From contig CAYPHA010000036.1 of assembly GCA_964410215.1 (NCBI GenBank), positions 1 to 45,726 of the forward strand: DNA of 45,726 bases, written 5' to 3'. Positions 8,357 through 16,879 of the stretch are shown here, in pieces (position 1 is the first letter of the stretch; each line of letters starts with the position of its first letter). The stretch comes from CAYPHA01 sp964410215 (GTDB lineage: Bacteria; Calditrichota; Calditrichia; Calditrichales; CAYPHA01). Both the position numbers and the translations under genes were made by a program. Below the pieces are notes generated by a model. It was not told the origin of the DNA, did not search any database, and saw nothing but the letters and a program-made list of their open reading frames with translations.

Positions 8357-9091
8357 CTATTTATTCAGAAATTCACTCTCAATCAGAGCCGGCAAATCTT
8401 TCACACTTTTGATGACATGGGTGTGCCAGTATTTACCCCAGGCTTCTACCGGCCGCGGACCACTCAGAACCCCTACGATACCACGGCAACCGGCATTATA
8501 CCCTTCCAGCATGTCTGCCGGTGTATCACCGACTTTAATCACTTCATGAACATTCTGAACATCCAGTTCGCCCATGGCATGAAATAGCATATAGGGAGCC
8601 GGCCTTCCTTTCTGACCGGGCGCATGCTCCACATCAACGGAGATATCGACCAGGCCGTCTTTTACCCAGCCGAGCCCTTCCATGATCGCCTCGGTTACCG
8701 GACGATGAAAACCGGTATCGGTTGCCACCTTAATACCGTTATCATGGCACCATTTAAAGGTATCCGTTGCACCCGGTACTTCTTTGACTTCATTCCGGTA
8801 ATGCTCGATCATGATCTGCTGGTAGCGCTTGAAAATCGTTACCGCTTCATCGTACGTTTCGGGGTCCTTTTCCTTTTCAAATGTCGTAATGTCGACATTT
8901 TTTCCACGAGACCGTGCGATCAGAAATTGATAGAGGTGTATTTTATTCGTTCCCATATTCATGAGAATATCATCCGGTGTAGTGTCAAGCTTAAATTCAA
9001 CTGCCGCTTTATACAGGCAATCCCTTACACCCGTGTCGTCATGAACCGTTGTTCCTGACAGGTCAAACATAACCATACTGACTTTACCCAT
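8357..9091 (-). CDS. Phosphonatase-like HAD hydrolase (divergent PhnX paralogue)
   Basis: 244 residues of the HAD superfamily. Motif I is FDLSGTTV with nucleophile D10; the second position is serine (S12) where phosphatases have Asp and PhnX has Ala. NMGTNK carries K50, at the place of the Schiff-base lysine of phosphonatases (compare MGLNK in the neighbouring PhnX). VATDTGF is motif II and VGDTPADMLEG the metal motif. Retention of the lysine suggests C-P cleavage of a phosphonoaldehyde-type substrate rather than simple phosphatase activity. It follows phnW by 57 bases, has a near-perfect AAAGGAGG site and is closed by a terminator. It fits the family called phosphonatase-like hydrolase; the exact substrate is unknown. 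Confidence 0.85.
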   Translation of the reverse strand: MGKVSMVMFDLSGTTVHDDTGVRDCLYKAAVEFKLDTTPDDILMNMGTNKIHLYQFLIARSRGKNVDITTFEKEKDPETYDEAVTIFKRYQQIMIEHYRNEVKEVPGATDTFKWCHDNGIKVATDTGFHRPVTEAIMEGLGWVKDGLVDISVDVEHAPGQKGRPAPYMLFHAMGELDVQNVHEVIKVGDTPADMLEGYNAGCRGIVGVLSGPRPVEAWGKYWHTHVIKSVKDLPALIESEFLNK

Positions 9092-9148
9092 TAGTACCTC
9101 CTTTATCTGTCATAATTATTATATTATTTTGAACAACCCTGTTTTCGA

Positions 9149-10279
9149 TTATTCAATTATAAAATCAAGTGATTCCATTGCTTCTTTAATAACCGCAATG
9201 ATATTCAGCATATCATTTTTGAATAGTCTCCCGCAGGTTGCCAGGCGAAACAGGTCGGCCTGCGCAACTTTACCGGGATAGATCACATAATCTCTTTCGT
9301 TCAGATAATCATAAAATTTTCTGAATTCAAAATTCGGGTGATCCGGGTAATAAAACGAAACAATGATATTTCCCTGTAATTCATCATCGATATAGCGCTT
9401 AAAGCCCAGTTTATCCATACCGGTAATCAGGGTCTGCATATTTTCCTGGTAACGTTTCTGACGCCCGGGAACCCCGCCCTCGGCCTCCAGTTCCAGCAGG
9501 GCCGTGTAAAACGCCAGTATCGAATGTGTCGGAGGAGAAAAACGAAATTGACCATTCTTTTCCAATCCCTGCCACTGATCATATAAATCGAGCACATAGC
9601 TCCTGGCATTTCCCTTTGTCCTTTCAAGGGTATCCCTGTGCGCAATGACAAAGGCAAATCCGGGTACACCTTCAATATTTTTATTGGCCGTACAAGCCAG
9701 ATAATGGATGCCCAACCCGGCAACATCGATTTCTACCCCACCGAAGGAACTCATGGCGTCAAGAAAAAGCAGCTTGTTATACTTTTTGCAGAGATCGGAA
9801 ACAGGTTTAACCGGATTCATCAAACCGGTCGTTGTTTCGGAATGTACAAGCGCTACATGCGTGATATCACTGTCTGCTTTCAACGTAGCTTCCACTTCTT
9901 CCGGATCGGGGATTTCGTTTTCAGCATAAACCAGCTCGCTTTTACTGATTTTTAGCACTTCCAGTGTTTTTGCGATACGCCGGCCATAGGCGCCGTTGAT
10001 GATAACCAGCCATTTACCCTTTTCAGGTGTTGCCGTGGACAGCACTGCCTCGACCGCATACGAACCGCTTCCCTGAAGCAGAATGCTTTCGTATCCTTTG
10101 TTATGGACATCACCGATTTTCAGAAGCCTTTTACGAACTTCAGCAATAATACCGATGAACTCCGTATCCCTGTGTCCGACATCCCGCAGCATCGCCTGTT
10201 TAACCGCTTTGCTTGTCGTGAGTGGGCCAGGTGTATACAAGACCTTGTCTTTCCAGCCGCTGATCATATTCTCATTCAT
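9149..10279 (-). CDS. phnW: 2-Aminoethylphosphonate--pyruvate transaminase
   Basis: 376 residues, the normal length for PhnW. It converts 2-aminoethylphosphonate plus pyruvate to phosphonoacetaldehyde plus alanine in the cytoplasm. Seen: VLYTPGPLTTS at the start, the VGHRDTEF motif, LQGSGSYAVEA for PLP phosphate binding, LFLDAMSSFGG with the PLP-ring aspartate (D174), and ACTANKNIEG with the PLP lysine K200. The product feeds phnX, 198 bases upstream. GAGGT precedes the ATG by five bases. A strong promoter with an operator-like palindrome lies in the upstream gap (10342-10381), so phnW and the downstream HAD gene can be expressed separately from phnX. Confidence 0.95.
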   Translation of the reverse strand: MNENMISGWKDKVLYTPGPLTTSKAVKQAMLRDVGHRDTEFIGIIAEVRKRLLKIGDVHNKGYESILLQGSGSYAVEAVLSTATPEKGKWLVIINGAYGRRIAKTLEVLKISKSELVYAENEIPDPEEVEATLKADSDITHVALVHSETTTGLMNPVKPVSDLCKKYNKLLFLDAMSSFGGVEIDVAGLGIHYLACTANKNIEGVPGFAFVIAHRDTLERTKGNARSYVLDLYDQWQGLEKNGQFRFSPPTHSILAFYTALLELEAEGGVPGRQKRYQENMQTLITGMDKLGFKRYIDDELQGNIIVSFYYPDHPNFEFRKFYDYLNERDYVIYPGKVAQADLFRLATCGRLFKNDMLNIIAVIKEAMESLDFIIE

Positions 10280-10341
10280 AACGCTACCTCGAGATTGGTA
10301 AATAAATTAGAAATTATGGTTTATACATCCTAATGTTCAAA

Positions 10342-10381
10342 TGTCTAGACAGATACTAGTAAAAAAAATCTTCCCTGTCAA
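10342..10381 (-). promoter_or_regulatory. phnW promoter with GntR-type operator palindrome
   Basis: On the minus strand: -35 TTGACA (10381-10376), a 17-base spacer, -10 TAGTAT (10358-10353), then one base and the perfect palindrome TGTCTAGACA (10351-10342) across the expected start of transcription. The palindrome resembles operators of HutC/UTRA-type GntR regulators, which often have a TCTAGA or TATAGA core. The arrangement implies repression by one or both of the UTRA regulators in this locus; that is inference. Confidence 0.7.
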
Positions 10382-10477
10382 GTTAAATATTCATTTTTTT
10401 AACTACCAGACCACTCATAAAAGGACTTCGGCTCACCTGTCATTTTAAAGAAGCAATCGCATGCATTTTCTTACATC

Positions 10478-11308
10478 TCAGGGCTTCAGTCCCTGGGCCA
10501 GCCTTTCCTGAACGCGTTCTATTAATTGAGGTATCTCCTCCAGAGTATCGATCACGAAATGCGCCCCCGCTCCCAGCATTTTCTGTCTGACGGCGGCACA
10601 TCTGCCGTTCAGTTCCGTCTCTTCCATATCGTCGATCTGCTTCAGGCTCAAACCCAGCTCGTTGCTTGACATCACCACGCCCACAGACCACATGCCGGCA
10701 TTCAGGCCCTCTTCGATATCAGAAATTGTATCGCCAATTTTAATGAGAGCTTCCAGGGGATACACCTGCATATCCATAGCACTTTTTATGGCCATCCAGG
10801 GCGCGGGACGACCGGCCGGTACATCGTTGGCACAGACCACCGAATCGGGTTTATATCCCTGTCTTGCCGCAAGCGGTACCAGAAGATCCATCATTTCCTT
10901 ATTATATCCCGTCGTGGTGCCGATTTTAATATTATGTTCACGGAAGAAACGCTGTGCTTCCAGTACATCCGGCACTAATTTGGCATGTGCAGGTATAATT
11001 TCCAATTGACGTGGAATGAAATTTTCAAACATCCGGTCAATATCCGCCTCCGTACATGCGCTCTTATTGACCGAAATCCACTGATCTGCGACTCTCGGCA
11101 TCTTTAAAATTGTCCTGATATGATCCCGCTTGTTAAGACCCATCGGTCCCCTGGCTTCGGGATCGGTGATTTCTACCCCTTCATCCTTAAATACCTGTTT
11201 AAATACACCCGCAGGGGCAAAACATCCAAAATCGACCGTTGTACCGGCCCAGTCCAGGATTACTCCTTTGACAGGTCCGCGGTAACTGCGTTGAAAATTG
11301 TAGCTCAT
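10478..11308 (-). CDS. phnX: Phosphonoacetaldehyde hydrolase (phosphonatase)
   Basis: 276 residues. It hydrolyses phosphonoacetaldehyde to acetaldehyde and phosphate. Motif I is ILDWAGTTVDFG with nucleophile D19 and the PhnX-typical alanine A21; GPMGLNKRDHIRT carries the Schiff-base lysine K60; GTTTGYNKEMMD is motif II; IGDTISDIEEG is the magnesium motif. These are the hallmarks of true PhnX. GGAGAACAG precedes the ATG. It is 29 bases downstream of the GntR copy 2 gene, so the two are probably cotranscribed, and its product Pi could drive the OPA antiporter encoded at 3450-4781. Confidence 0.95.
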   Translation of the reverse strand: MSYNFQRSYRGPVKGVILDWAGTTVDFGCFAPAGVFKQVFKDEGVEITDPEARGPMGLNKRDHIRTILKMPRVADQWISVNKSACTEADIDRMFENFIPRQLEIIPAHAKLVPDVLEAQRFFREHNIKIGTTTGYNKEMMDLLVPLAARQGYKPDSVVCANDVPAGRPAPWMAIKSAMDMQVYPLEALIKIGDTISDIEEGLNAGMWSVGVVMSSNELGLSLKQIDDMEETELNGRCAAVRQKMLGAGAHFVIDTLEEIPQLIERVQERLAQGLKP

Positions 11309-11337
11309 CTGTTCTCCATAGCATTTTAACGGATCTT

Positions 11338-12105
11338 CTATCCGTTCATTTCAAGATTAAAACCAGAATATTGTTTTTGATAAGACATATCCAGTTTCAG
11401 AGAGATCCGGTCTCCACGATAAACATCGGCTGAATATTCAAAAGGAATGTTGTTATTCAGATATACGACACGGGTTACAGAAAAAACGGGATCACCCAGA
11501 TCGATTCCCAATGCTTCGCTGATTATTTCATCGGCCAGCGCTGAGGAAATCACGTTATTAGAATGCGAAACGATCATTTTATATTTATCCTGAATCAGAT
11601 CATAAATGGACTCACTTAAATTTTCATTCTTTATCAGATCGGCAACGGGATTATTGAAATAAGCCGATTCGACGGCCCAGGGTTCTCCATCAACATAACG
11701 GATTCTCTGAACACTGAGAATATGTTCACCTGTCGGTATGTTCAGTTTTTCTGCTATGACATCCGGAGAACGCATTATTTCCTGTTTTAACACTTTGGCT
11801 GCCGGCCGCCGGCCGGCGTCTTTGGCGATCTGGGTAAAAAAGCCGATGGCTTTGGACACATCGTGTTCCAGCTTCGCCTGCGCTACAAACGATCCCTTCC
11901 CGGGGAAACGCTCTATAAGCTTTTCCTGTGTCAATAATTGAAGGGCCTGCCGGACCGTTCCGCGGCTGAGCTCGTACTTCTCAATGAGCTCGGTCTCCGA
12001 CGGAAGCGGCTGCCCTGTTTTGATTTCTCCACGCCGTATCCGGTCTTTCAGCATCTCAGCAAGCTGGTAGTAAAGGGGCACCACACTGCTTTTATCAATT
12101 TCCAT
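11338..12105 (-). CDS. GntR-family transcriptional regulator, HutC/UTRA type (copy 2)
   Basis: 255 residues: a winged helix domain at about 5-75 (VPLYYQLAEMLKDRI, SRGTVRQALQLL) and a UTRA domain at about 95-245. AGGGG precedes the ATG at 12105. It is the first gene of the locus, followed after 29 bases by phnX. A PhnF-like or PhnR-like role as repressor of 2-aminoethylphosphonate use is the natural reading, but it is not closely recognisable as either. It shares the SRGTVRQA recognition-helix core with the copy at 7444, suggesting an ancient duplication within the locus. Confidence 0.9.
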   Translation of the reverse strand: MEIDKSSVVPLYYQLAEMLKDRIRRGEIKTGQPLPSETELIEKYELSRGTVRQALQLLTQEKLIERFPGKGSFVAQAKLEHDVSKAIGFFTQIAKDAGRRPAAKVLKQEIMRSPDVIAEKLNIPTGEHILSVQRIRYVDGEPWAVESAYFNNPVADLIKNENLSESIYDLIQDKYKMIVSHSNNVISSALADEIISEALGIDLGDPVFSVTRVVYLNNNIPFEYSADVYRGDRISLKLDMSYQKQYSGFNLEMNG

Positions 12106-12128
12106 ATCAACCCCTGGGTTAATTGTAT

Positions 12129-12169
12129 ATATATTAATATATTTTACTACAAAATATTAAAATTGGCAA
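12129..12169 (-). promoter_or_regulatory. Promoter of GntR copy 2 / phnX with AT palindrome
   Basis: On the minus strand: -35 TTGCCA (12169-12164), 17-base spacer, -10 TAAAAT (12146-12141). It overlaps by two bases a perfect 14-base palindrome ATATATTAATATAT (12129-12142). The layout, with a palindrome directly after the -10, mirrors the phnW promoter and suggests an autoregulatory site. AT-richness makes chance palindromes easier, so confidence is moderate. Confidence 0.5.
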
Positions 12170-12237
12170 GTTTATTCTGTCATCCGGAACACAGACCGGA
12201 AGATTATGATTTTTTGCTGTTCCCTTCGAACGGTTTC

Positions 12238-13371
12238 CTATTGCTCTTCCTCAAGGTCCACTTTTAATGACAGAAAATCCAGCATGTCTTTGAGGCTGAT
12301 GATACCGGCGAGTTTTTCATTCTCCGTTACCATGATCCGGCTCTGTCCGTTCCTGCGCATCCGGGATAATGCTTTGACGGCATCGGCATCGATATCAATC
12401 GTATTCGTATCATTACAAGTATCCATGATATCGGCGACCCGGTGCGTTGACCACTCTTCACGGGGGATACTTTTAACCTGCTTCAAGTAAACACAACCCG
12501 ACAGTTTCGATCCCTCAACCACCGGGAACATTTTAAAATGATAAGTATAAATATAATCTTCCACCAGTTTATCAAGCGGTGTATCCGGTTTAACTGTTAC
12601 AGGATTCACTTTCATGAAACGATCCACTGTTTCGCCTTCCAGTGCTTTTCGCATCACCATGTGCTGGTAGGATTGCTCCGAAGCGGTACGCATAAACATA
12701 CCGATCAGAAACCACCAGACCCCTCCGATGAAATTTCCACCGAAAAAACTGACAACACCAAGTATAATCAGCAGAATACCGAATGCGGAACCAATTTTCG
12801 ATGAAATCCTGGTGGCCCAGCGCAGATTATTCTTCCACCCCCACAACAGCGACCGGAGCACCCTTCCCCCATCCAGAGGAAAGGCCGGGAGTAGATTGAA
12901 ACCCGCCAGAACAAGATTGATCACACTCAGATACAGCAAAACGCCGTGAACCGGCCTCCCCCAGCTTCCCCCCATGTCAAGCAGATGTATGCCGAAAAAC
13001 ATACCACCCAGAACAATACTGGCTATCGGTCCCGCAATGGCCATCCATAGCTCAGCCTTTGGGCTTTTTGGCTCTTCACTCATCTGGGCAACGCCTCCGA
13101 ATATAAAAAGCGTAATGCCCCGAATGGGAAGATCAAACCTGCGGGCTACCAGCGAATGTGAGAGCTCATGCAGAACTATCGAAACAAACAGTCCTAACGC
13201 TCCAAAAACACCCATCCACCAGTAGGTCACTGTTCCCAAATCCTCATAATAAGCCGGGAAGAGTCCCTTAGCCAGGGACCAGGTAATCAGAATGGCCAGG
13301 ATGAGCCAGCTCAGATCCATCCTGACCTCGAATCCAAATAATTTAAAAAGTTTTAAACCTTTGAGTTCCAT
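12238..13371 (-). CDS. Site-2 protease (M50) with tandem CBS domains
   Basis: 377 residues. A multi-pass membrane zinc metalloprotease: VLHELSHSLVARRF gives the HExxH motif (H68, E69, H72), and GFNLLPAFPLDGGRVLRSLL supplies the NPDG-type second motif with zinc ligand D167. About six membrane segments span 20-225. Residues about 245-370 form two CBS repeats (VDRFMKVNPVTV..., VADIMDTCND...), which usually bind adenine nucleotides and gate activity. It belongs to the Rip1/SpoIVFB-like CBS class that cleaves anti-sigma factors or other membrane substrates. AAAGGA lies eight bases before the ATG. It is 132 bases upstream of the phosphonate regulator and appears independent of it. Confidence 0.92.
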   Translation of the reverse strand: MELKGLKLFKLFGFEVRMDLSWLILAILITWSLAKGLFPAYYEDLGTVTYWWMGVFGALGLFVSIVLHELSHSLVARRFDLPIRGITLFIFGGVAQMSEEPKSPKAELWMAIAGPIASIVLGGMFFGIHLLDMGGSWGRPVHGVLLYLSVINLVLAGFNLLPAFPLDGGRVLRSLLWGWKNNLRWATRISSKIGSAFGILLIILGVVSFFGGNFIGGVWWFLIGMFMRTASEQSYQHMVMRKALEGETVDRFMKVNPVTVKPDTPLDKLVEDYIYTYHFKMFPVVEGSKLSGCVYLKQVKSIPREEWSTHRVADIMDTCNDTNTIDIDADAVKALSRMRRNGQSRIMVTENEKLAGIISLKDMLDFLSLKVDLEEEQ

Positions 13372-13467
13372 GATGTCATCCTTTCCGATTCCCGTTTTAC
13401 GGACGGCGTTTTAACGGAAAACGAATGGTTGTATGTTGGGTTTTATCTATTCGTTGTCACCTTATCA

Positions 13468-16400
13468 CTACCAGCCTGGCGCGATGACAAATCCGAATTG
13501 CCCCTTGTCATTCAAACGCTGGAAAGCATGGGCATAATAAAACTGTACAATGAGAAAGCCCATCACATTTATTCGTGCCGCCCCGCCGGTGCTGAACAAG
13601 GGCACGCGTTCCACCGGAGCCGTGTCAAAAACAAGTTCCGGCAAATCATTTTCATTCCAGGCCGCACCACCGTCAAAAAAGGCCACCAGTTCCGTCGGAA
13701 GAAACGGAAATGTAATCAAACCGAATTCATCCGTTCCGAAAAAGGGAATCCTCACTTCTGCGTTGAATATTGCAATCCGTGATCCCGTGAGCTGATCGTA
13801 TATGGAGCATCCTCCATCAGCCGTTGTACGGCAATCCGACACCTTGAATGAACCAAGGCTGTATCCACGCACATAGGTATGGTATCCAATGTAGAGGGGT
13901 GACATCCTGCTGTTTTCCGCATCCTGCCAGTAACGTCCCACATGCATCCCCCGAAAGGCAATGGTTACCGGATTCATAAAGAAATAGTGTCTGTAATCGG
14001 CCAGGATAGTCAGGAAATCCAGTGTACCGAATGTCGGCTCGGCTTCAAACCGGAAACGACTGCCTCGCACGGCTGAAGTGAATCCGGAAAACGAATAGTC
14101 CCCCACATAAGCCAGCGAAGTTTGAAACAGGTTCAGACCAGGAGGACTGTCAAGTTCCTCCGTACCCTGATCAATCCCCAGTCCTCCCAGCGACGTATAA
14201 TACTCCCGCTCATAATCATAGGAATAGCGCGTATAACCGGCACTCGCTTCAAAACGACGGTTTATCGACAATGGAAATGCGGTCTCCAATGAGAGGCGGT
14301 CTATGTATATACGCTGACGTTCCAGCTCGTAACGTTGTGCAATGTAATTTTCTTCATCCACAGTAACTGTATCCGTCCCTCTGTAAAGGCGTGCGCTCTG
14401 GTAGGGGATATGGGCGATAATCCCTCCCCAGTTAAAGCGTTGTTTGCGGTTCTGATACAGAATAGACCCGCCGATATCCTTTACACTACCGTTACTCTGC
14501 AACTGGGTGCCCAGCAGATGATTCCCCAGCATATCACTGAAAAACATACTCACACCACCACCGATGCTGGCGCCGTAACGGTCGGCGACGACACCAATAC
14601 CGGTCTGACCAATATGAACCAGTTTCAGAGAAGGGTTATAGTTCATTGTTTCCGGTTGTTTATCCGGTGCAGGAACAGCCGTTTCATCTGACAGGTATTG
14701 CTCAACGATACCCTGATCAGACCGCGCCGTGATTGGTAATGAAACCATTTTGGAATAGGCTCCGGCATGTTGATAAGGAGATCCGTGCGTCGTACCCTGT
14801 TTCAGCGCATAGATATTATAATCACCGTTTTCATATACCGTAAAAGCGATCCGGTTTTCCTTACCGGCGACAGAAAGTGCCGGCGACAGTTCAGTCAATC
14901 CGCTGGCACCGGTTACCAGATCGGTCAATTTATAGAGTTGATCCGTTTCTATTTCATAACGGTAAATATTGCTGATGCCATCCGGATCGGAAATCATGAA
15001 GAGGCTTTGACCATCCGCCGAAAAGTGCGGATTGATATGTTTGGCGCTTTCCGAAATGTACAGGATTTCGGTTTTCTCTGTTTTAAGAGTTGTAATGGCG
15101 ATATTCATCGCGCCGAATATATGCCGGTCCGGATCGGTACCCGGCCCACGGTCAGTCGCGTATGCAATCCGTTCTCCATCCGGGCTCCAGGCCGGCTGGA
15201 TCTCGGAATAAGTATCCTGTGTGACGGGAATTGTTTTGCCATCACGCAGGTGATAAATGTAGAGATCACTGATACCACCTGATGAGCCGGAGAACAGCAG
15301 CCGGTCGCCATCCGGGGACCAGGCCAGATGAGCTATCTGATCGACAGCATCGAACCGGATCGTCTGCACCACCTCGCGGCTGCGCACATCGAGCAGGGCA
15401 ATGGCATTATCCCCTTCATTGAATACAACAAAGGCAAATTTCCCGCCATCAGGAGACCAGCTGCCCGCCGAATTCATGAAACGGAGCGCATCGAAGTGCT
15501 GGTCGGTATTGGAACTGACCAGTTTTTTAATAACGTCACCCGTATGGGCATCGCCCAGGAATAAATCGATCGTGAACAGATCCTTTCGGGACAGAAAAGC
15601 GATATAGTCACCATCCGGACTGAGACTGGGTGCCATATTCATTCCGCCGTATCCGATAATGATTTCCTGCAGGTTTTCCTTCTGCCAGGCCCTGCGCGTT
15701 TCCACAGGTGCTTTGAATGTTTCTTCCAACGCCATCTGCCACATGACGGAAAGAGAATCACTGCTTACGCCAAGTGTCTCCTCACATCCTTTTTCCCAGC
15801 CGTTCTTCAGCACAGCAGAGAATAATGGTAAAACAATTTCGTCACCCCATCTGCCGGCGATATAAACCCAGGCGGCATGTCCCCAGCGGTAAGGGAAATA
15901 TTCAGATGACCGGGCCAGATCGGAAAACGCCGGCAGATTATCGTTCATCACCGCATCGCGCATCCACATGGCTGTCAGCGGATCTTTCCGTCCGATCGAC
16001 AGGTATTCAGCCATGCCCTCGATAATCCACAGCGGTACGCGGTTGGCCCCGGATTGCCGCATCTGTTTATTTTTCTTCATGTGATTATACTGGAAGGCAT
16101 GTACCAGTTCATGCCCGAGAACATGTTTGTCGTTACGGTTAATTCCGCTGAAGGGAATGACAATCCGGTTTTTCAGCCCTTCGGTAAACCCGCCTGTACC
16201 CTGCGGTATAATGCCGCCGGTGACATTGGTTTGCTGGAAGTCGGCATGATTGGCATAGAGTATGATCGGCTGATCCGGTCCCAGTTCGGTCCCAAAGACC
16301 TCTTTCATACCCGCATGCCATTGTTCCAGCATCCTCAGGGCATTACCGGCGGCATTGGTTTCTTTTTCATAATAATACACCCTGAAATGCTTTGATTGCA

Positions 16401-16542
16401 GGATTTTAAAAGAAAAATCTTCATAATTCACTTTATTTCTTCCAAAATACTGACTATAACTTTTACCGGGTATCAGAAGAAAAAGTGACAGCAGCATCCA
16501 CCTTGTATGAGGCAAATACCTTTTTTCAAATCGTGATTTCAT
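13468..16542 (-). CDS. Peptidase-MA-like / TolB-propeller / surface-antigen barrel protein
   Basis: 1024 residues with signal peptide (cleavage near 30). Residues about 45-270 are a gluzincin-type peptidase: HELVHAF gives H144, E145 and H148, and PLWIIEGMAEYLS about 27 residues on supplies the glutamate (E175). Residues about 290-600 hold repeated PD40/TolB-like blades (LAWSPDGDRLLFS, PAWSPDGERIAYA, HFSADGQSLFMI). Residues about 640-1024 form an outer-membrane beta-barrel of the BamA/surface-antigen type, with a YVRGYSLGSF motif, a FNAEVRIPFFG strand and a C-terminal tryptophan that fits the BAM signal. It is probably anchored in the outer membrane with a peptidase and propeller in the periplasm or outside. 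Substrate unknown. Confidence 0.88.
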   Translation of the reverse strand: MKSRFEKRYLPHTRWMLLSLFLLIPGKSYSQYFGRNKVNYEDFSFKILQSKHFRVYYYEKETNAAGNALRMLEQWHAGMKEVFGTELGPDQPIILYANHADFQQTNVTGGIIPQGTGGFTEGLKNRIVIPFSGINRNDKHVLGHELVHAFQYNHMKKNKQMRQSGANRVPLWIIEGMAEYLSIGRKDPLTAMWMRDAVMNDNLPAFSDLARSSEYFPYRWGHAAWVYIAGRWGDEIVLPLFSAVLKNGWEKGCEETLGVSSDSLSVMWQMALEETFKAPVETRRAWQKENLQEIIIGYGGMNMAPSLSPDGDYIAFLSRKDLFTIDLFLGDAHTGDVIKKLVSSNTDQHFDALRFMNSAGSWSPDGGKFAFVVFNEGDNAIALLDVRSREVVQTIRFDAVDQIAHLAWSPDGDRLLFSGSSGGISDLYIYHLRDGKTIPVTQDTYSEIQPAWSPDGERIAYATDRGPGTDPDRHIFGAMNIAITTLKTEKTEILYISESAKHINPHFSADGQSLFMISDPDGISNIYRYEIETDQLYKLTDLVTGASGLTELSPALSVAGKENRIAFTVYENGDYNIYALKQGTTHGSPYQHAGAYSKMVSLPITARSDQGIVEQYLSDETAVPAPDKQPETMNYNPSLKLVHIGQTGIGVVADRYGASIGGGVSMFFSDMLGNHLLGTQLQSNGSVKDIGGSILYQNRKQRFNWGGIIAHIPYQSARLYRGTDTVTVDEENYIAQRYELERQRIYIDRLSLETAFPLSINRRFEASAGYTRYSYDYEREYYTSLGGLGIDQGTEELDSPPGLNLFQTSLAYVGDYSFSGFTSAVRGSRFRFEAEPTFGTLDFLTILADYRHYFFMNPVTIAFRGMHVGRYWQDAENSRMSPLYIGYHTYVRGYSLGSFKVSDCRTTADGGCSIYDQLTGSRIAIFNAEVRIPFFGTDEFGLITFPFLPTELVAFFDGGAAWNENDLPELVFDTAPVERVPLFSTGGAARINVMGFLIVQFYYAHAFQRLNDKGQFGFVIAPGW

Positions 16543-16594
16543 AATACTACTTACAGATCAGCATATTCTGCTACCTGTCGTTTTTTACGGTAGC

Positions 16595-16879
16595 TTATAA
16601 TTTTGAACGTGCATTATCGAATGCTTCCTTCAGTTCGGACCAGCTCTTTTCGAAACCGTTTTTCAGTTCCTGCCAGGCTTCATCACCGGATTGACGCAGC
16701 TCATTAAGGCGGATTTGGACATTCTCTCTGCGTTCTTTCAGGCTGGTAATCCTTTCCTGATACTGTGACCGGACATCATCGCCCATCTGATTGGCCTTTT
16801 CCTGGTATTTCGCAATTTCGGTATCCCAGGCATTCAGCTGTTCGGCCATCTTATCGATATATTCTTTACGTTCTTTCAT
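16595..16879 (-). CDS. Small coiled-coil protein (Sll1863-like)
   Basis: 94 residues, highly charged and helical throughout. Heptad-like spacing in IDKMAEQLNAWDTEIAKY and ITSLKERRENVQIRLNEL predicts two antiparallel helices joined near DDVRSQ, followed by a WQELKNGFEKSWSELKEAF helix. It resembles small coiled-coil proteins annotated as Sll1863-like stress proteins, of no defined biochemical function. The ATG at 16879 is preferred to 16912 because AAAGGAG lies eight bases before it. It follows a 391-base gap with several hairpins and is 52 bases upstream of the large barrel gene. Confidence 0.8.
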   Translation of the reverse strand: MKERKEYIDKMAEQLNAWDTEIAKYQEKANQMGDDVRSQYQERITSLKERRENVQIRLNELRQSGDEAWQELKNGFEKSWSELKEAFDNARSKL

